Source: Archegozetes longisetosus (Eukaryota; Arthropoda; Arachnida; Sarcoptiformes; Trhypochthoniidae). Taken from it: a stretch of DNA of 64,000 bases. Shown here in pieces: positions 36,701 through 48,506 of the stretch. A program made the position numbers and the translations under genes. Position 1 is the stretch's first letter. Each line of letters opens with the position of its first letter. The stretch lies in contig JAEMBT020000009.1 in assembly GCA_018873245.2 (NCBI GenBank), positions 14,931,794 through 14,995,793 of the forward strand, in the 5' to 3' direction. The notes beneath the pieces are model-generated. The model did no database searches and was not told the DNA's origin. It saw nothing but the letters and a program-made list of their open reading frames with translations.

Positions 36701-37193
36701 CTTGACTTCCCGATCCTATGTTTGACTCGATCCTTGTTGCGATTGAAAGCCAGTCGAGAGTAACCTTGACTCGCACTGCATAAAAGTGATGCTTATACTG
36801 CTCTGGGAGGACCTCAGTGAGCTGATCTGCCATATGCTCTTCGCTGAGACAAGTCTTTTCTAGATATGAAATTTTTTCGTCATAGTACGATTTGACTGTG
36901 TAAGCTTTTGTCATACGTCTTCGTGTTGCTGCGATAATAGGCGATATAGTGGTGTTTCCAAACCTTTTCTCTAAAAGAGCTCGTGTTTGAGTCCACGTAA
37001 GGGTTGAGAGTTTTGTAGCTATTTTAGTTGCATAGAACTCAAGAGCCTCATCATCTAAATAGGACATGAGCTTCACAATCTTGTCCTTATCTTCCTTGAT
37101 TGAGTTGACCACAACTTCAAAAAGGTTAAGCCAGTTCTCAATAAGAATCTTGTTTTTCCCAGTATACAGAACAAGTTTGATGTCATGTGACAT
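33704..37193 (-). pseudogene. gag-pol of the Gypsy element, frame-broken
   Basis: An ATG at 37193 opens a 533-codon frame (to 35592). It holds Gag, a modified zinc knuckle (CNIC...H...C), a protease with IDTAS in place of the usual DTG, and the start of reverse transcriptase (CIDYRQLN). The next frame (35605-35264) continues RT with the YLDD catalytic box. A third (35183-34110) has RNase H (HTDAS, TELE, ITDYS), the integrase HHCC finger (HDEAGH...CHTCQ) and the first two integrase Asp residues. The integrase C-terminal part reappears at 33907-33704. The frame changes near 35595, between 35264 and 35183, and between 34110 and 33907. No long product beyond Gag-PR would be made from this copy. 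Confidence 0.92.
35849..35923. repeat. 75 bp palindrome inside pol
   Basis: Two 37 bp half-sites around a centre near 35886 are reverse complements with one mismatch. The palindrome lies in the linker before reverse transcriptase and does not interrupt the frame. Confidence 0.92.
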
Positions 37194-37536
37194 GTTTGAC
37201 TCAGGAGACTATTTGTGTAAGAGGTTTGCTTTGAACTTTTGATGAGAATACCGATGTCGAGGGCGTCGAAGAGATAGTTGGCGTTTTTGAAGTATTTGCG
37301 ACTGATGATATAGGGCGTGTCACTTTGTCATATTCAACTCTATCTTTCCTTTTGCGTGTCTTCCGAGGGGTCGTAGGCTTGTGTCTTGACCGGTGGCTAC
37401 GTGTATATTCGATTTGGTCCGTGACTTTAAATCGGCGAATCAGCCTCAGATTTGTTGAGATCTTTATTTGATGATCGATTAGTTGAATGACCAGTGTTTA
37501 AGAATTGGTCAGAGGTCCGAAGGAAAAAATTTGAAT

Positions 37537-37554
37537 CCTTTGCAGACTGCGCCA
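37537..37554 (-). promoter_or_regulatory. tRNA primer-binding site of the Gypsy element
   Basis: Two bases inside the 5' LTR the minus strand reads TGGCGCAGTCTGCAAAGG, complementary to a tRNA 3' end finishing in CCA. The TGGCGCAGTC start resembles the serine-tRNA site used by 17.6/297-type Gypsy elements. Confidence 0.75.
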
Positions 37555-37556
37555 AG

Positions 37557-37748
37557 TGATGTGGTCTATACTCTATTGTTATTTTATTAAAACGTAGCGC
37601 TAGCACACACACAAACTTACACTCTCTTTAAACCTTTAGTACTGTGCCTTTTATAATATAATTAGGAGTCATGAGTATGATATATAAAAATAACTCGAAC
37701 TCTGAAAATTTAGTTCATGAATAAGTTGAACTTTTATGAGTCGCATCA
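37557..37748 (-). repeat. 5' LTR of the Gypsy element
   Basis: 192 bp copy paired with 33249-33440. On the minus strand it carries TATAAAAGG (complement of 37648-37656), a likely TATA box for the element's transcript. Confidence 0.93.
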
Positions 37749-38636
37749 AAATAAAAAAATTTAATCAGTCACTGATCATTACACAAAAATAAATTATCAC
37801 AAATGTTAAATTGTATTAATTTATATGTTATAACTTGTGTCGGACACTCATGAGATCTTACAAAAAAAACTTTTTCTAATGTAAACTCTTTATATATATC
37901 AGTCTTTTACAATTTTCAAACTCTAATGCATTAGGTCATTGATTTTGAGTCAATGACAAGTCCTAATAGTTTATTTTTATGGTTTAGGGAGTAGTACAGA
38001 ACTAAGTTCTGTACTATTGAGTAAAAATTTTCATTACTGCAGCTTTCCTTACTATCATATCAAAGTAATCTGTTATATCTTACAATTTCGTCATACATCT
38101 GAACGCTTTTGCTCTCACTCATCATTATTATTGTTTTAGTTTGTATTAATTAGCTTCTGATATCAGAAAATTTTTTCAGTGATTCTGCTAGTCGACAAAG
38201 CTTTACCACTCTTTATAATTTTTGTGATATATCTATGTCATGGTCTGAATGAATCTCCGCGTTCACTCAGAGACACTCAAACCACATCATTATTTTGCAT
38301 AACCTTAGGATATGATAGAGTGAAACCCTTTACTGATAATTAAAACCTGATATTTTAGTTACTGACAAGTTATTTAAATTCTTAATTATGAGCTTAATTA
38401 GGAAATTATTTAAAATTATTCTCAAATTAAGTTAATAAAAATGTTAACTGATTTCATATGAAATTTTCATCAATATTGAAATTAAATCTAAAAATATCAA
38501 GTTACCCAAATATTAGACTAGATTAAATTAACGCTTGATTCATTTCAAGACTACTATTAAACTTAAATATTTACGGCTTGACTTGACTTCAATCTATATG
38601 TGAATGAAATTGTTGACTTTGAACCAGTCTTCCAGC
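37749..38636. other. Intergenic sequence
   Basis: No gene recognised. Confidence 0.5.
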
Positions 38637-39545
38637 TTACTTGTGACGTATATCTTGATAGCGATCAGGTTTTCTCGTTATACGTTTAGGTCGATTCCTG
38701 ACTACTATCTTTTGTGACTTCTCGAGACTATCTTCATGAGTTATGCCCTTATTACGTTCCTCCCTTATATCATTGATATTCTTATAGTTATCTTTATTTT
38801 CAAGCATGTTTTGACTATCGTTGTCGTTAACAGTGTCGCAAAACTTCTCATTTGAATTATTTTCAGATCTATTCTGTTCGCTTTTTGATTCTTCCCATTC
38901 ATAAATAATAGTATCTTCTTTACTCGATTTTTCGGCCGAGCGATAACTGAAATCGTTTTCACTTTTGTCTTCCTGAGGTCTCAACTCTTTGTTGGCCTGA
39001 CTATAATCTTCTATATATTGATTAGCTAACTGTTCGTTTTGTTCCTCTTTTCGTTGAATTTCGTCTTTATCTATAATTTTTAACTAATCACTATATTCCT
39101 CAACATCCCATATCTCTATTTCTTCTGGTCTCTTAACTGTTTCAAAGGCTCCTTTTCTCACTCTTTCCATTAATTCATCGTAATTTTTTGGTTTTGGACC
39201 GAAGTATGGAAACAGTAGTCTTGCGTTCGCAGTTCGTACAATTTGTCTTTTTTTCTTCATTTTTATTATTCTGTATACGCCTTCCGACAATACTTTAACT
39301 ATCAGGAAAGGACCGAAGAGAGGCTTTTGTAGCTTTTTCGGCATTTTTAGTACAATGGTCTTGTCTCTTGTCCAACATATATCCCCGACTTTGGAATTCG
39401 GAACTCGAAGTTTGGTTTTCTTAAGTTCAGCCCACTTTTACTCAGCTAATTCAATGTTAACTTTCGCTTCATTTCTTGCATTAAACCAAGATTTAGTCGC
39501 ATTATTTTGTTCAAACTCTTCTCCCTCTTCCATTAAATTTCTCCT
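38637..39545 (-). pseudogene. 3' end of a second Gypsy-like pol (integrase tail)
   Basis: Minus-strand frames from about 39545 to 38637 are in one phase with two stops, a TAA at about 39437-39439 and the TAG at 39084-39086. The middle piece has KVGDICW followed by LFGPFLIVKVL and GVYRI, the integrase C-terminal GPY-like module of Gypsy polyproteins. The last piece is acidic and polar and ends in a basic RPKRITRKPDRY tail. No LTRs were found. It is clearly different from the neighbouring full-length element. Confidence 0.75.
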
Positions 39546-41390
39546 ACAAAGGGATGTTTAAGCATTCCAATATTAGATTCTCATAACAACTAATTCCCTG
39601 TTGTAATTAAATTAGAATAAGAATTTCCTTTTACAATTAAAGCGAACTAAACATAACCTTTTATAGTCATAGCGAAATAAGAGTTTTACTTTCATTCTCA
39701 TAACAAATAGAAAGTTTACAATACAAATTAAAATACTTTTTGTTTTAATATAACAAATCTTCTTTTAATCAGTTTTTTCCATTCAAATTATCGTCTATCG
39801 ATTCAGCGACAACTAAATAGTTCGACAGAGCAAATGATTCCAATATTTTCAAACCCTCGTATCTGTCGATATTATTAGGTCTGAAATATTTCAAAATAAT
39901 ATTTATTCCTTTATAAATTTTGATTGGTAATCGCATATTATTAATCACAACGTCAAAATACTCAAAGAATAATCGAATTGCTCCAATTCTTTATAAATTT
40001 GCTACATTCTCATTGTATATTCAGATCTCCCAACGGGATAAACTTGTTCTGATTCATATGACTACAATTATTTTCTCTAACTTATTAAATAAGGATTATA
40101 TCATTTAAATGAAGTAGACCGTTTCTCCGAAAAATATCGAAATCTTTAGTTATTGTTATTGTTTCTGAGTATGACCTCAAAGTAGAGAATTACCAAAATC
40201 TTATTGAGGAAGATATATATATTATGAGCCTTTTTACTCATTAATAAATTTGAAATAAGTGTCATCAATTCAGAAAATGATTAACCAAATGATTTATATA
40301 ACTTATTGACGATTGCTCGATTGCAACACAAAACTTAATATTTTTTTCTCGAAACTCGTTAATTTTAAAAGTTTATATTATAAGTTAGATATTTCTTGAA
40401 GGATAACTTATAATTTTCATTAGAAAAATTTTGAAGTTCTTGAACAGGTATAAAGTTTTATTATATGGGATAATGAGAAGTATTGGTTACTTTTTATATG
40501 CATATTCTTACATGTATAAGAAAAAAATGACCAATTATTCTCATCATTTTATATAATAAAATTATGAGCTTATTCGAAAAAGTTTAACAACTATTTTGAG
40601 CTTAAATTTAATGAAGTTGTCAATATTTTGAAAATCAGTATTCAAAAAAATTATTTGAAAGTCAGAAGTTATTTAGTGTAAAATAAGATCTGTTGAATGA
40701 TATAAAATAGTGTTCTGGCATTTTAATTTAATTCTGAATAAATTTGATACTAATCATTTCCTTAAACCTTGAAAACTTAAGTAAGAAATTAAAAATTGTG
40801 TATTTAAACTTTAGATAAATTCTGAGCAATCTCCTATGAATTATGAAGGCATCTTATTTTTATGAGTTCTACTTTTCAACTTTAATATATTTTACATGAA
40901 TTCGAAGTAACAGATCCAACTATAGATTTGTCTATTAATGTATGGGAAGGGATATTAGATTTACATAAGAGACTTATAACTACTATTCCAGAAATTTGAA
41001 TAGTTATTGGGGTTCAAAAGTTGATGAATTTTATTAGAGCGTCTTCAGAGATATAAAGCAAAAACAAGTAATTTATAAGATAATAGGAATATACCTATAT
41101 TTAATTTTTATCTTAACAGAGAAGATCCAATATATAAGGCTGCTGATGAAATTATTGATGAAATAAATGCAAGTGAAAAGGAGGTAATGGAATGAACTCA
41201 TAAATCATTAAAAATATCAAAATGAAGAATAAAATCCAAATATTTCTCATACAATCGAGCTTTGCATCACAATTGAGTAATTATCAATAAATAATCTTAT
41301 ACTAATCACTTAGTTGATATTTTCCAAATTAATGATACTTATTTCATAATTTATTAATGAGTGAAATGGTTCATAATATATAACTTCTTC
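39546..41390. other. Intergenic sequence with one inverted repeat
   Basis: No gene recognised. An imperfect inverted repeat spans about 40450-40570 (TTTTATTATATGGGATAATGAG and its complement), probably a small MITE. Confidence 0.45.
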
Positions 41391-42400
41391 AATAAGATTT
41401 TGATAAATATATATCTCGGAGTCATTCAGAAATAATAGCAATGATTAATGAGTTCAATATTTGCTACAGAAACGGTCTCGTCATTCTTCACTTAAGCGAT
41501 ATGATTCTTATTTAGAAGTTATTGAAAATAAGAATAGTCATATGAATCAGAATAAGCCTATTTTGTTGGGAGATTTAAATGTATGACGATAAGTAGCACA
41601 TTTTTAAACAATTATTTCTGACTCAATAACATCGATATATACGAAGGTTTGAAAATATTGGAATCGTTTACTCTGTCGCATTATTTTGTAGTTTCTGAAT
41701 CGACAGGTGATTATTTGAGTGGAAGACGACTAATTAGGAGAAGATTAATCATATTAATTCTTCAATTATGTGTTTGGATATTCTCATTGAAATGCTTATT
41801 CATCTCTTTTTACAACAACAAAACTATTTCGACAATGACAGGAGATTTGATTTATCTGAATTCTAGAGCTGATATTCTGAATTTATTGATATTCCTTACC
41901 TTTTCAGGAAATGCAATTGACGGTAAGCATTAACAATTGATTATTATCTTTTAATTCATAAAAATAAGAAAAAAGCTTATTTTAAAATAATTATATTGAA
42001 AATTAAGGAATCTATTTTTTGATTATGGAACGTAGAAATCGATTTGAATTTGCAAAAGTTGTTCACCAAATAATCAATTTGAAAGAGTATCAAATAAATG
42101 ATAAATATTTGAAGAAGTTCTCAAGATCCAAATTGGCTGTTAGACTATTGATCATTATTTTTGAAACATCATTATTTGCTATTTATACTTATGTATTGGT
42201 ATTTACGATTATCGCTTATTTTGACCCTGAGATAGATTTCTCTTATCGTTATGTCGATTTGGTTTGTGGTGCACATCATTAGCATCCATTATGTATTTTC
42301 TATCATATTTACAATCAGCCTACACGTCTATCTAAATTCACTATATATAAAGTATAGATTCAATCAAATATATGACTTGATCGAAGTTTACTTGCAGACA

Positions 42401-42560
42401 GGTAATTATAAACAATTCTAAGACATCACTAATAATTACACAAAGCAGTTGTGCACAATCATCACTCCAATCTGTATGTTACTCTTAATATCGAATGCAC
42501 TTAATCAGACCCTACATCTCAATATTCGCACTTGTGGTTGTATGCGAACTGGTCACGGAT
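42401..42560 (+). other. Hyperconserved 160 bp intronic patch, copy 1
   Basis: From GGTAATTATAAACAATTCTA to GTCACGGAT this intron-2 segment differs from 47575-47734 at only three positions (about 98% identity). Exons on either side differ by roughly 14%. It starts exactly at the exon 2 donor. Function unknown. Confidence 0.85.
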
Positions 42561-42580
42561 GATGATGATGATGATGATGT
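42557..42580 (+). repeat. GAT microsatellite
   Basis: About seven GAT units within intron 2 of the pseudogene, absent from the paralogue. Confidence 0.85.
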
Positions 42581-44229
42581 AGGTGTGTGCGTGTGCTTTC
42601 TCTTCCCTGAATATCTACTATTTTATTTAGAAAGAGTTTAATGCATTTGATTTACACTTAAACCTACCTAACCTGAACTCACGTTTGCATGTGAACATCC
42701 ATGTGGTTCAACATTTGCAGTGTCATTAAAGTTCTTCCTTTAAATGACACCCGATTGCAGAATCTATTGATTTGTCTCTAAAAATCTAACCAATTTCATT
42801 TAGAAATCAAGATTTGAAATCTGACTTTAATTCCTATTAATCAAATTAAAAGATTTTGACTTTTTTGGTCGTATATCTTTATTGGAATATATTATCTGTG
42901 ATCATAATAGATGTTGTCTAATAGTTGGCCGAATCAATAGTAACATAAAACTTATCGGCTTTATATTTTATTAAATCTCTGTTTCAGTAATTGATTTACT
43001 CGTCATACTGTCAATCCACCGAGAAGTTGAAACTCTTACTCGAATTCTAGCTATTATTTTAACTATAATAGGAATTTTTTTCCTTTTCGTTGTTAATTAT
43101 TCGTTGTCTATAGTCCCGAAAGCAGTCCATCGACCATATAATAAATTAAATTCGATAATAGCCCGAAAATGAACGCCTATAGTATTAAAATTAAAAGTAC
43201 TAGCTTTGATTGAGAAGCTTTCAGGTCCTGTTATTGGTTTTTATTGTCTTAATCTTTTTCCGTTGACTAATTATGAGTTTTATTTATACAGCGCCAATTG
43301 TGCAATGTACTTTATACTTCTAATAGATTTGTTTGGCTAATAACTAATAAATTATATTTTTGCCTTTTATATTGACTATTATTGATCGTATTAAACTTTT
43401 CTATCTATACGTCATACGTTTTCTGACATTTGACGAGTGACAGAATGTGTTTAAAAATGAAAATGAATTGTAACCTTATTTGATATGACGCTTCAATTAT
43501 TAAGTACAATTCAAACACAATAACTAAAGAGGGATCAATTTGTTTGCATCAATTATGTAGATATGCAATTTATAACGATATAATTTGATTAAAAAAAAAC
43601 TATATTCTAATTATCTTTTGACAAAAATATGAATATAATTATAATTTGATTGATTTAAATAATACTATGGTTTCATTAGCTTATACGTACTGATATAATG
43701 TGCACAAAGACGAGTTCTATCAACTATCCAAATAGAAAATTGAACAAAAAATTCAATTTAAAAGCTTAAGTAATAGTTTCTAAACTTCTTTACGCTTGTG
43801 AACATGTAAAGTAGTGTTTTGTACTTTCATTGTACGGAGAAGATGTAAAATAACTGATTGGTTCTCAATTTCCTATTATGTTTGTAAAGGTTGAAGTATA
43901 CTGAACTTCTAAACTTTTACATTCTTTCTCTATACTTAACAAATATTTACTTATTTGTTGGTATTTCAAATATTTTTGTAAGAAGAGTCTGAGTATTTGT
44001 ATTATTGGAGTTGGGGCGACGGATTAAGCTTTTAAAGTCGTCCAAATGTCTAATCCTTTTGTTGCCAATAGTCCTATCATCTTAATGTTTATTCATTTAT
44101 ATACATCTAAAATAAAGTTTAACAGCATTAGAACAATAGATCTAAAGCAGTCAACAACAAATAAAATTATATTTTCAAGCTTAAAACAAAAATAAAATAC
44201 AATATCTTTACATGTTCTAAATGCAGCAA

Positions 44230-44848
44230 TCACCAAAAGGAATATATTTAAACCAATGGGCCACTTCAACATGCGGACAATTTTGCCTTTATTTGTTTGC
44301 AAGCTTGTCAAATTTTAAAAATTCATGCAAATTAGTTCATTATTTTAATATTTAAACACAAATAGCCACAGATTTAAGTGTTAATAGTGCTAGGAATCGG
44401 ATTTTTGCTAAATAAAGATAGATATGCATTAGAAGATACCGGACGAAATTATGTGGTCGGGATTGATGTCAATCCACCCGTTAGGCCACATCATAGAGTA
44501 GCATATCAATGAATAACTGTATGATTTGCTAGATTATTTTTGAAATCTGTAATGCCAGTCGAACAGACCATATCCTAACAGACCTGCTGGTTGTGATTAC
44601 TTCGCAATCCAGTTATTAACTCTAATTTCATGATTATTAACATTTTATTTGAACTTTTTGAAACTTAAAATCATGGTCTTAATCCACAAGTATTAACTGG
44701 TGGTTGTGACGGAACTGATTTTTACGTCAATGAAAAGGGATTATTATCTTTTAGTGCCTTGTGCAGAATGGGGTTGCCTGTGATTATAACGCACATTTTC
44801 AGAGTACGTTCGCGAGCTTAGCACATTTCAAGAATAAAGGATATATCT
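44230..44848 (-). repeat. Dispersed 0.6 kb repeat, copy B
   Basis: Reverse complement of 19178-19805. On the plus strand short frames such as CDGTDFYVNEKGLLSF are readable but broken. Both copies are decayed. It lies between the two GR duplicates but is not part of the duplicated unit. Confidence 0.8.
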
Positions 44849-45189
44849 CAATTATTTTATGTCGTTTTAGTCAACTTATTAACTAAGAATTGAATCGATT
44901 AAACTTGCAAATATTAATTGGAGTTAAAACAAATCAAATACAAAAATTACCGGATACCAAGCACCTAATTTGCTACACAATTAATCTATTTTAACCTGAC
45001 CTTTTAAGTAATTGGCATACTATATGGTGAATCCTTCAAAGTGGAATTTTTGGCAAGTGCATTATGTTCAATATAGCAACCTCTATAAGGATTTGAAGCA
45101 TTTCAATCATTTTTCATTAATTATTATTTCTATAAAATGAATCTATTCTAATTTTATATTTAATATATGTAACTATTGATAATTTAACT

Positions 45190-45680
45190 AAATTTAAAGG
45201 TTCACTTGCTTGTAACAGTTTTATTTTTGCTTGATATCTACAAAATTTCACTCAAGTTCTGCAAATAAGATAACAATTCTTAAAATTACTAATGATAGAG
45301 AATTGATGAGAAGATGTCCGTATATTGAAAGTTTTAGTAAATTTTTAACAAGTTACCACATTCTGATTAAAGAATACGACGAACATGACTACGTTCATGA
45401 ATGTGGAAACTGAAATAAATTTATTTCAAAATATATGATAACGTGTGATTCGAGCGAAAGTTGAATTAGATACAGAAGTGTTTACAAGAGTTACACAAGT
45501 AATAATCTTTGTGAAGGAATAGTAATAAGAGATATTACTTATGTTTCAATAAAAGTGCATTACAAAGTTGTAAAAGCGGCAGTTCTTTAAGCGACATTCA
45601 AATCAGTACTACTGTATCGGTTATATCGGGTTTGATAAGTCTTATATCGATTTCTATTGCTTGTTGCTCGACTTTATAAT
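45190..45680 (+). pseudogene. Coding-like stretch of unknown family, with stops
   Basis: One plus-strand frame from about 45213 reads as a non-repetitive protein (ILKITNDRELMRRCPYIESF, then HECGN). It continues past two TGA codons (45411-45413 and about 45462) to CEGIVIRDITYV and a stop near 45590. In a neighbouring frame a hydrophobic segment STTVSVISGLISLISISIA follows, ending TAA near 45680. It may be a decayed type I membrane protein gene, or exons whose introns I cannot place. The family is unrecognised. Confidence 0.35.
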
Positions 45681-46489
45681 AAAAAGTATAAAAATAAGAG
45701 ATAATTATTCTCAAACAAAACTGTCATGGATTACGAAAATCCGAGTTGTCGACATATTGATATGAATGGTTATTATCGTTAAATTGATTCAACTTGATTC
45801 AATATTGAAGCAAACTATCTGGATATACTAAACTAAATATTCTGGAACAACTAAGGTAAAATAGTGAGAACATAATGGAAACTAGTCCTCGTGTTCTCAT
45901 CCTCATGTGATGCGTGTTTCCAGGAATGAATAAATTGAAATCGGGGCCTCAATGTGAGATTCCAATTTATTTTACTTGATTCTCCATCAAAGAGTCGAGT
46001 TGAACTCGATAGAAAGTGCTTTACTTTCTAACGTATTTTTCTATTTATGCTTTTTCTATAAGCTCTTATTTTAAATTATTAACAAACTTTAAATAGATGA
46101 AAAATGTTATTTAATAAGTGTTTTATTAAAACAACTTTTCTCTTATATACAATGATACACAAAGTAGGAAAGAAGAAAAACCAACGATTGTATTACATAA
46201 CTTCTCTTGCTTTTTATAGTTTTTATTTCCCTAATATCGCTGTTTTTGATTAAAAATATGAAAAATATTTGTTCTTCTGTAATTTAAGCAAGTAATACTT
46301 GTACGTTTATTTGTAGTCTAGTGGAAATTAGTTTGCGCTGTAACTATAAACTTAGGACACATAAAAGTTGTAAACAATTTTATTTTAAGAAACGCCTACT
46401 TTACTATTTTAAAGTAATGATAGGTAATGTTTGCTCTTAAGAATATCTACAATCTAAAATAAACATGAAAGCCGTAAAAACTGTTTATT
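45681..46489. other. Intergenic sequence
   Basis: No gene recognised. Confidence 0.45.
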
Positions 46490-46738
46490 ATTGCACAATA
46501 TATATTGAAGTCATATTCAGAAATAGTACAATTGATTAATGTGTTGGATGTTTTTCAAAGACGATTCTATTATTACTCCACTTAAATAATATTTTATTTA
46601 TTTGACTAGTAAAAGATATAAGAAGTCATATGGGTCGAAATAAGCTTATTTTGCTGCTAGATTTGAATATACAACGAAAAGTAGCAGTTTATTAGAGAAT
46701 TTGAAAAACTAGATTATTTGAGTATTTTGCCGTATAAT

Positions 46739-48506
46739 ATGGAGTTAACAATCAAAATTTATAAAGGAATGAGTATTGTTTTGAAATATTTCACACCGAA
46801 TAACATTGATAGATGTGAAGGTTTGAAAATATTGGAATCATTTGCTCTGTCGCACTATTTAGTAGCTTCTGAATCGATAGACGATAGTTCCAAAGGAAAG
46901 CGACTGATTAAGAGAAGATTAATTATATTAATTCTTCAATTATGTGTTTGGATATTCTCATTGAAATGCTTATTCATCACTTTTTACAATGAAAAATCTG
47001 TTTTGACAATGACAGGAGACTTCACTTATCTGAATCCTAGAGCTGATATATTGAACTTGTTAATATTCGTCATCTTTTTAGGTATTGCGATTGTCGGTAA
47101 GAATTAATAATTTGATTGTTATCTTTTCATTCATAAAAATAAGAATTAAACTGACTTTTTACTTTTGAAAATTAAGGAGTTTATGTGGTCATTGTGGAAC
47201 ATAGAAATCAATGTGAATTCTCAAAAGTTGTCCACCAAATAATTAATTCAAAAGAATATCAAATGAATGATAAATATTTGGAAAAGTTCTCTTTAAGATC
47301 CAAATTGGCTGTTAGACTATTGATAATTATTTTTAAAACATCATTATTTGTCTTTTGCACTTACGTATTCATATTTACGGTTATCGCTTATTTTGATCCT
47401 GAAATGGATTTCTCTATTATCGTTATGTCGATTTGGTTTGTGGTGCACATCATTAGCATCCATTACGTGATTTCTATTTTGTTTATACTCAGCCTATACG
47501 TTTACCTAAATTCATTATATATAAAGTATAGATTCGAACAAATACATGATTTGATCGAAGTTTACTTGAGAATAGGTAATTATAAACAATTCTAAAACAT
47601 CACTAATAATTACACAAAGCAGTTGTGCACAATCATCACTCCAATCTGTATGTTACTCTTAATATCGAATGCACTTAATCAGATCCTACATCTCAATATT
47701 CGCACTTGTGATTGTATGCGAACTGGTCACGGATCGAGATTATAGTGATGAAGCCGGTGGCATTTTCTTTTCCCTTAATGTCTATTGTTTAATTTGAAAG
47801 GACTTATTGCATTCGGTTTACATTTAATCTTATCTAACTTAATCTCACGTTTGTATGCAAATACATGTATGCTTTAGCACGTGTAGTATCCATACAATTC
47901 CTTTATCTGAATGACACTCGATTGCAGAATCTATTGATACATCTATTAAATTTAGAGAATTTCATTTAGAAATTAACATTTAAAATAAGCTTCAATTTCT
48001 ACTAATCAAACTAAAGATTTCAAATTTCCTTAGGTCGTAGATCTTTATTGGAATTTATAATCCGTGATCATTATAGATGTTGTCTAATAGTTGACCGAAT
48101 CAATGGTAACATCAAATTTATGGGTTTTATGTGCTACTATGTTTCTGTTCCTGGATTGGATTTACTCGTCATACTGTCAATACACCGAGAAGTTGATACT
48201 CTTACTCGAGTTATGGCTACTATTATAACTACGATAGTAGTTTTTGTACTGTTCGTTATTAATTATTCGTTTTCTTTGGTCCCAAAAGCAGTCCACTTAT
48301 CAAATAATAAGCTAAATTCGATAATAGCTCGAAAATCGACACCTATAGCAATAAAATTAAAAGTTTCAGGTTTGATTGAGAAGCTTTCAGGTCCTGTTAT
48401 TGGTTTTTATTGTCTCAGTTTTTTTCCATTCACTAACTACGAATTTTATTTATATTGTGCTAATTGTGTTAAGTATTTTATACTTTTAATGAATTTGTTT
48501 GGCTAA
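46739..48506 (+). CDS. Gustatory-receptor-like seven-TM chemoreceptor (intact copy 2)
   Basis: Three exons join in phase 1: 46739-47096 (donor GTAAGA), 47177-47575 (donor GTAATT) and 48034-48506 (acceptor CCTTAG). They give 1230 nt, i.e. 409 residues, the usual length of arthropod GRs. The ATG at 46739 is preceded in frame by TAG at 46682. Seven hydrophobic segments are visible, two in exon 1 (LIILILQLCVWIFSLKCLF; LNLLIFVIFLGIAIVG), two in exon 2 and three in exon 3. The last contains TNYEFYLYCAN, in the place of the TY-x5-QF GR signature. GRs are inverted-topology ligand-gated cation channels in chemosensory neurons. No stop or frame break was seen. The intron-1 and intron-2 boundaries are supported by reading-frame continuity with the pseudogene. 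Confidence 0.87.
47575..47734 (+). other. Hyperconserved 160 bp intronic patch, copy 2
   Basis: Partner of 42401-42560. It begins at the last exon 2 base and donor, and ends in GTCACGGAT. Immediately downstream, intron similarity falls to roughly 75%. In the exon 2 frame a TAA after seven codons is shared by both copies. Confidence 0.85.

Larger units (their letters stand above)
33249..37748 (-). mobile_element. Ty3/Gypsy LTR retrotransposon, full length but defective
   Basis: The 4500 bp element lies on the minus strand between two 192 bp LTRs that both run TGATG...CATCA. The LTRs differ at about 4 sites (around 2%), so the insertion is fairly recent. A 4 bp duplication AAAT (33245-33248 and 37749-37752) flanks it. 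Order in sense direction: LTR, primer-binding site, gag, protease, reverse transcriptase, RNase H, integrase, LTR. No envelope frame is present. The coding region has several frame breaks, so the copy is not self-sufficient. Confidence 0.95.
41600..43340 (+). pseudogene. Gustatory-receptor-like pseudogene (copy 1)
   Basis: Three exons correspond to those of the intact gene at 46739: about 41600-41929, 42008-42401 and about 42877-43340. The start region is lost (a TGA precedes LNNIDIYEG). Exon 2 has a 2 bp deletion near 42242-42250 that ends the frame at 42282. The exon 3 acceptor AG is missing (TTTTTGG). Exon 3 has a TAA in TM5 and a TGA near 43170. Transmembrane segments remain readable (LIILILQLCVWIFSLKCLF, LAVRLLIIIFETSLF). 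It is a dead duplicate. Confidence 0.9.
41390..43880 (+). repeat. Left copy of a 2.5 kb segmental duplication
   Basis: Homologous to about 46490-49035 throughout, including flanks upstream and downstream of the GR genes, for example AGTCATATG...ATAAGC before and TAATAACTAATAAATTATATTTT after. Exons differ by roughly 14% by eye, non-coding parts by more. Confidence 0.88.

Noticed and set aside
41540..41590. ILLGDLN wording upstream of the GR pseudogene, reminiscent of a LINE endonuclease motif
   Set aside because: Only seven residues, no other endonuclease motif, and the paralogous flank at 46.65 kb does not keep it.
42421..42560. Extra GR exon reading ITNNYTKQLCTIITPICM after the exon 2 stop
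   Set aside because: A TAA precedes it in both copies, the intact gene splices in frame without it, and all three copy differences would change amino acids.
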